Under the pieces are notes generated by a model, which was given only the letters and a program-made list of their open reading frames with translations, had not been told where the DNA came from and searched no databases. Made by a program: the position numbers and the translations under genes. A stretch of 64,000 nt of DNA from CAIKNB01 sp041658705 (GTDB taxonomy: Bacteria; Patescibacteriota; Patescibacteriia; 2-12-FULL-60-25): the NCBI GenBank assembly GCA_041658705.1, contig JBAZZT010000006.1, positions 1 through 64,000 of the forward strand, read 5' to 3'. Positions 60,452-64,000 of the stretch are shown in pieces (the stretch's first letter is position 1; each line of letters begins with the position of its first letter).

Positions 60452-61504
60452 CTAGGATTTGGAAGAAGAAGACTCACGCGAAAGGCAGACACCGATGAAA
60501 AAGCCCCGATCGTTACGAGAGCACCCGAGCACATCCGCGCCGGGCGAATCGGCAAGGCCGATGCACACAAAATTCCTATCCGAGGAGCGAACATCAGACC
60601 AGTGAAAATTATTCGCAAGGATGCGTTCGCCTTTACCTTTGCCGTTGAGATTTTCGGTAGCGATCAAGTGGAGGGCGGTGGCGTAGAGCATCTGGAAAGG
60701 TTCAGAACGATGGAATTGATCACGAGGTATGTCGAGCTTCTCGGCGTATTCCTCGATGACGAATTCTTGGGTGTCTCGGTGGTCAAATGTGTCTTCTGGT
60801 TCGTGAGAATGATACTTATTCTCTGAATCGGGGATGGTCTGTTTGGAGATGAGCTTCCATTCGTAGTTCAAGCCCAGTTGAGTGAAAAAAGACTCGTTCT
60901 TGTTCCGATCGGTGTCAGCTAAGAATTTGCCCAACCCGAGCTTGGTATATTCCGCTTGGATGAGTCCATTCATGCGTTCTCCGGTGAGCGGTTTGCCATC
61001 CTTGTCCGCGACGAAGAGCACGAGCATCTCTTCGACGCCGGTTTTTTCTTTGATCTCTTTGGATTTGGCTAGATCTTCGGAGGTGTATGGGATGGGTGGG
61101 ACTTTTGAGATATCGATGAAATCCTTTCCAAGCATAGCTTCTACGTCTTCTATGCCGTGAACGTTCTCGCGGCCTAGGATTTCGACAGCTTCCCGCAGAC
61201 CAGGTTCGACCTCTTTCTTTTCGACTGCATTCTGGAAGGCTTTGAGCAGATCCGCGACTTTACGCGCATCTTGCGCTGATAGTTTTTTATTCTCTTTAAG
61301 CTCTTCGAAGTTCTTGGCTCCGTATTTGGAGTAGATATCTTTTATCTGTGTCGCGAGCTTGTCGGCATATTTCCTGACCGAAGTCGGCAAATCCTGCCGA
61401 CGGATGCCGGAAGTATAAGGTAGCCCTTTCGACCACGTTGAACGTGGCGCGGCAGGTTCAGGGACTATTTTTCTTTGGGGGATTTCGAAGGGGTTGTTGG
61501 ACAT
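60452..61504 (-). CDS. Two-part protein, shared N-domain paralogue 2
   Basis: 350 residues. Residues 36-100 match the gene at 57488 (KYGAKNFEELKENKKLSAQD). The rest differs: a helical middle (EILGRENVHGIEDVEAML, YEWKLISKQTIP) and a C-terminal ~60 residues with FHWSDVRSSDRNFVCIGL and VLGCSRNDRGFFIGVCLS, ending in Ser-rich SSSSKS. The W-SD...C...G...C..DRG-F-GV spacing resembles the end of C-type-lectin-like DGR target proteins. There is no signal peptide. Confidence 0.65.
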   Translation of the reverse strand: MSNNPFEIPQRKIVPEPAAPRSTWSKGLPYTSGIRRQDLPTSVRKYADKLATQIKDIYSKYGAKNFEELKENKKLSAQDARKVADLLKAFQNAVEKKEVEPGLREAVEILGRENVHGIEDVEAMLGKDFIDISKVPPIPYTSEDLAKSKEIKEKTGVEEMLVLFVADKDGKPLTGERMNGLIQAEYTKLGLGKFLADTDRNKNESFFTQLGLNYEWKLISKQTIPDSENKYHSHEPEDTFDHRDTQEFVIEEYAEKLDIPRDQFHRSEPFQMLYATALHLIATENLNGKGKGERILANNFHWSDVRSSDRNFVCIGLADSPGADVLGCSRNDRGFFIGVCLSRESSSSKS

Positions 61505-61546
61505 TAGAAATTAGTCATTAGTCATTCTGGCACTCACGACCGCCGA

Positions 61547-63376
61547 CTATCTTTCTCTTTCTTCCCTGCGCAGCACTTTGATGAAAGTGTCCGGCGGGAT
61601 TTCGACCGAGCCGACGCCTTGCGACAGCATCCGTTCCTTGCCTTTCTTCTGCTTTTTGAGCAGCTTCGATTTACGAGTATAGTCGCCGCCGGACATTTTC
61701 GCCAGCACGTCTTTGCGATATCCCGAGATGCGCTCCGAGGCGATTATCTTGGAACCGATGGCAGCTTGGATCTTGATCACGAACTGCTGGCGCGTCAGCG
61801 TCTCTTTTAAAGTCGCCACGACTTCCCTGCCCCGATGGTAAGCTTCGCTCTCGTGCAAGAGCATGGAGAAGGCCGGGACTTTTTTCTCCGCCACCAGGAC
61901 ATCCAGCAACACGATCTCCGACGGGCGATAGCCGATCAACTCGTAGTTGAGCGAGGCGTAACCCGAAGTCACGCTCTTAAGTTTGTCATGGAAATCCACG
62001 ATGACGGAGGATAGCGGCATCTTGAAATGCATGACTACGCGCTTGGCGTCGAGATAATCCGTGGCCGTATATTCGCCGCGTCGATCATTCACCAGGGACA
62101 TGACGTTGCCGATGAATTCGGCCGGACTCACGATATCCACCGTGACCCACGGCTCGCGCGTCTCGCGCAGATGCGACGGATCGGGGAATTCCAAAGGCGA
62201 AGTCACGACGCGCTCCTCGCCGTCAGTCATAGTGACTTCGTAGGCGACCGAGGGGCTCGTGATGACGAGGTTCATGTCGTGCTCGCGGCGCAAACGTTCC
62301 TGCACGATCTCGAGGTGCAGCATGCCGAGCAAGCCGCAACGAAAACCATAACCGAGCGCCGGCGATTGTTCCGGTTCGAAAGCCAGCGCCGCGTCCGAAA
62401 GTTTGAGTTTGAGCATGGCCTCGCGCAGCCTCACGTACTCGTTGCCCTCGCGCGGAAAGATGCTGGCGTAGACCATGGGCCTGACTTCCTTATATCCGGG
62501 CAACGGCTTGGTATCGGCCGCGGTTTCGGCTCTGGCGATAGTGTCACCCACGCGCACCGCGGCGATGTCTTTCAATCCGGTCACGACGTAGGCGATCTCT
62601 CCGGCTTCGATTTGGGGCGTCGAGACGTAATCGGGTTTGAGATATCCGACGTCGAGCGCTTGGCCCTCGGTCGCGGTGGCTAAGAATTTGACCTTGTCGT
62701 TTTTCGTCAGCTTGCCGTCTTTGACGCGCACGTAAGCCACGACGCCGCGATAATCGTCGTATTTGGAATCAAAGATGACGGCGCGGAAATTTGCGCTGCG
62801 TTCGCCTTGCGGCGACGGTACGTCCTTGATGATGCGTTCCAAAATCTTGTCCACGCCCTCGCCGGTCTTGGCCGAAGCCAAAATGATCTCGTCGCGCTCG
62901 CAACCGATGAGCTTCTTCAATTCTTCCGCGCAACGCTCCACGTCGGCGGCGGGCAAATCAATCTTGTTCAAGACCGGGATGATGGCCAAGTCCTGCTCCA
63001 GCGCGAGATATAGGTTGGCGATGGTCTGGGCCTGCACGCCCTGCGTCGCGTCGACGAGCAAGATCGCGCCTTCGACCGAAGCCAGCGAACGCGAAACTTC
63101 GTAGGTGAAATCGACGTGCCCCGGGGTGTCGATGAGATTGAGTTCGTACTCGATCCCGTCCTGCACATAAGCCATGCGCGCCGGCTGCAACTTGATGGTG
63201 ATGCCGCGCTCGCGTTCCAAATCCATGGTGTCGAGCAGCTGCTCCTTCATCTTGCGTTTGTCTATGGTGTGGGTGATCTCAAGCAAACGATCGGCCAAGG
63301 TTGATTTGCCGTGGTCGATATGCGCGATGATGCAAAAATTTCGGAGGCGGCTTTGTTCCATTGTATTCAATGCCAA
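61547..63376 (-). CDS. lepA: Translation elongation factor 4 (LepA)
   Basis: 609 residues. G1 AHIDHGKST, G3 DTPGHVDF, G4 NKIDLP; then the EF4-specific C-terminal domain (SYDYE-like GYASLNYELIGY, RLSGYRKDVLAKMSGGDYTR, KKQKKGKERM). Back-translocating GTPase on the ribosome. Strongly conserved and complete. Confidence 0.96.
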   Translation of the reverse strand: MALNTMEQSRLRNFCIIAHIDHGKSTLADRLLEITHTIDKRKMKEQLLDTMDLERERGITIKLQPARMAYVQDGIEYELNLIDTPGHVDFTYEVSRSLASVEGAILLVDATQGVQAQTIANLYLALEQDLAIIPVLNKIDLPAADVERCAEELKKLIGCERDEIILASAKTGEGVDKILERIIKDVPSPQGERSANFRAVIFDSKYDDYRGVVAYVRVKDGKLTKNDKVKFLATATEGQALDVGYLKPDYVSTPQIEAGEIAYVVTGLKDIAAVRVGDTIARAETAADTKPLPGYKEVRPMVYASIFPREGNEYVRLREAMLKLKLSDAALAFEPEQSPALGYGFRCGLLGMLHLEIVQERLRREHDMNLVITSPSVAYEVTMTDGEERVVTSPLEFPDPSHLRETREPWVTVDIVSPAEFIGNVMSLVNDRRGEYTATDYLDAKRVVMHFKMPLSSVIVDFHDKLKSVTSGYASLNYELIGYRPSEIVLLDVLVAEKKVPAFSMLLHESEAYHRGREVVATLKETLTRQQFVIKIQAAIGSKIIASERISGYRKDVLAKMSGGDYTRKSKLLKKQKKGKERMLSQGVGSVEIPPDTFIKVLRREERER

Positions 63377-63379
63377 ATT

Positions 63380-63651
63380 ACGAATGACGAATGACGAATT
63401 CAGGAATAATTTGGCATTTGTAATTCGTAATTTATAATTACCTAAATGAGTCTGCCTTAAAAAAAGGCTTTTGGCAATGGCTGAAGCCGCTAAGAAAAAT
63501 AGTTCCTGAGCTAGTCGAAGGACTACCGAATAATAGGTAGCCCTTCGACAGGCTGAAGGAATATTAAAATAGTTCCTGAGTTTATCGAAGGACTACCATG
63601 TCGGAATAGGTAACCCTTCGACTGCGCTAGCGCTGCGCTCAGGGAATATTT
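63380..63651. repeat. Intergenic repeat block
   Basis: AATTACGAATGACGAATG inverted units (to about 63440), then three degenerate R1-like arms (TAGTTCCTGAGCTAGTCGAAGG, CCCTTCGACAGGCTGAAGGAA) to 63651. No gene. Confidence 0.7.
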
Positions 63652-64000
63652 ATTTTAGAATCGTGGGGCCCTGAATGACGGGGGTTTGGGTCGAAGTGGC
63701 GATCTCGCCCGGGATGACGCCGCGATCAGGCGCGCTGAAAGTGGTCGTAGCCCGGCTGTCGAGCAGACGCAGGAATTGCAGATATTGGACTCTATCCTTG
63801 AATTGCTCCGGCACGGCAGGCGCGGCGCGCAGACGGATGGGTTGGACGGGACGGAGCATGAGCGCGGAATCCAGTTTACGGATGCCGAACAGATAACCGC
63901 TCGCCATGCGCTCGCCGATGCTCAAACGGCGCACCAGGGTCTTGAGCGTCGCGGGGTCGGTCGTGGTGAGTTGCCGCGCCGCCAATCTGACGCCTTCGCC
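63650..64000 (-). CDS. C-terminal part of an unknown protein, cut by the window edge
   Basis: At least 116 residues; the frame stays open to the end of the window, so the true start is beyond it. The visible part reads LAARQLTTTDPATLKTLVRR, RMASGYLFGIRKLDSAL, LRPVQPIRL and a Thr/Pro-rich tail (TSTQTPVIQGPTI). No TM segment in the visible part. No family recognised. Confidence 0.55.
   Translation of the reverse strand, partial: GEGVRLAARQLTTTDPATLKTLVRRLSIGERMASGYLFGIRKLDSALMLRPVQPIRLRAAPAVPEQFKDRVQYLQFLRLLDSRATTTFSAPDRGVIPGEIATSTQTPVIQGPTILK

Overview
The window reads as a piece of chromosome from a Candidate Phyla Radiation (Patescibacteria, Parcubacteria-like) bacterium of moderate GC content. 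The evidence is a two-TM ClpC-like ATPase with a CxxC zinc motif, a UvrC that stops before its helix-hairpin-helix domain, a complete type IV pilus locus without secretin or PilT, surface proteins with WSD-x-AGW and C-DG-DND repeats, and many small proteins of unknown family. The standard code is used (no in-frame TGA). The exact lineage cannot be fixed from this window.

Layout. 1-1634: a composite repeat, then a protein-free stretch that looks like a ~1.15 kb structured RNA on the minus strand with its own promoter and terminator. 1.6-9.5 kb: folD, a permease, dnaB, a CYTH protein, ebfC-recR and a zinc-ribbon protein. 9.5-18 kb: rplU, DUF192, a MraY/WecA-type transferase, a stand-alone PaaX/Cas2-like gene bracketed by two copies of a hairpin repeat, the ClpC-like membrane ATPase with a partner, and a Wzy/WaaL-type ligase. 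18.4-27.3 kb: a D1-only Clp ATPase, the mraZ-rsmH-ftsL-like division cluster with visible promoter and MraZ boxes, uvrC, a YdcF-like gene, uvrA and a CBS protein. 27.5-31 kb: tRNA-Ser(GGA) and an accessory patch of membrane and secreted proteins. 31-36.3 kb: dsbA-like, trxB, lgt, a GIY-YIG nuclease lying inside a repeat, gatA and gatC. 36.4-40.6 kb: the second composite repeat, ligA and a tandem pair of paralogues. 40.8-54.6 kb: the type IV pilus locus, all minus strand (surface protein, pilM, N, O, small protein, pilB, response regulator, pilC, two pilins, pilD, four minor pilins). 54.9-64 kb: rnhA, recJ, two paralogues with a shared N-terminal domain and different C-termini, a lipoprotein, lepA and a cut-off gene at the edge.

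How it fits together. The pilus locus supplies a core motor and platform (PilB, PilC, PilM, PilN, PilO), pilins, their peptidase and a probable surface adhesin, as expected of a host-attached or DNA-scavenging cell. dsbA-like, trxB and lgt provide disulfide and lipoprotein biogenesis for the many Cys-rich and lipid-anchored surface proteins. uvrA, uvrC, recR, recJ, ligA, dnaB and rnhA give replication and repair. Almost every intergenic gap carries short interspersed inverted repeats of several families, some of which have entered coding sequence in frame.

The two most interesting signals are (i) the PaaX/Cas2-like gene without any CRISPR locus, associated with dispersed hairpins that share a 16-nt loop (TGGTCCGATAGGTACG), an arrangement analogous to REP elements and their RAYT transposases; and (ii) the long structured non-coding RNA at 263-1413.
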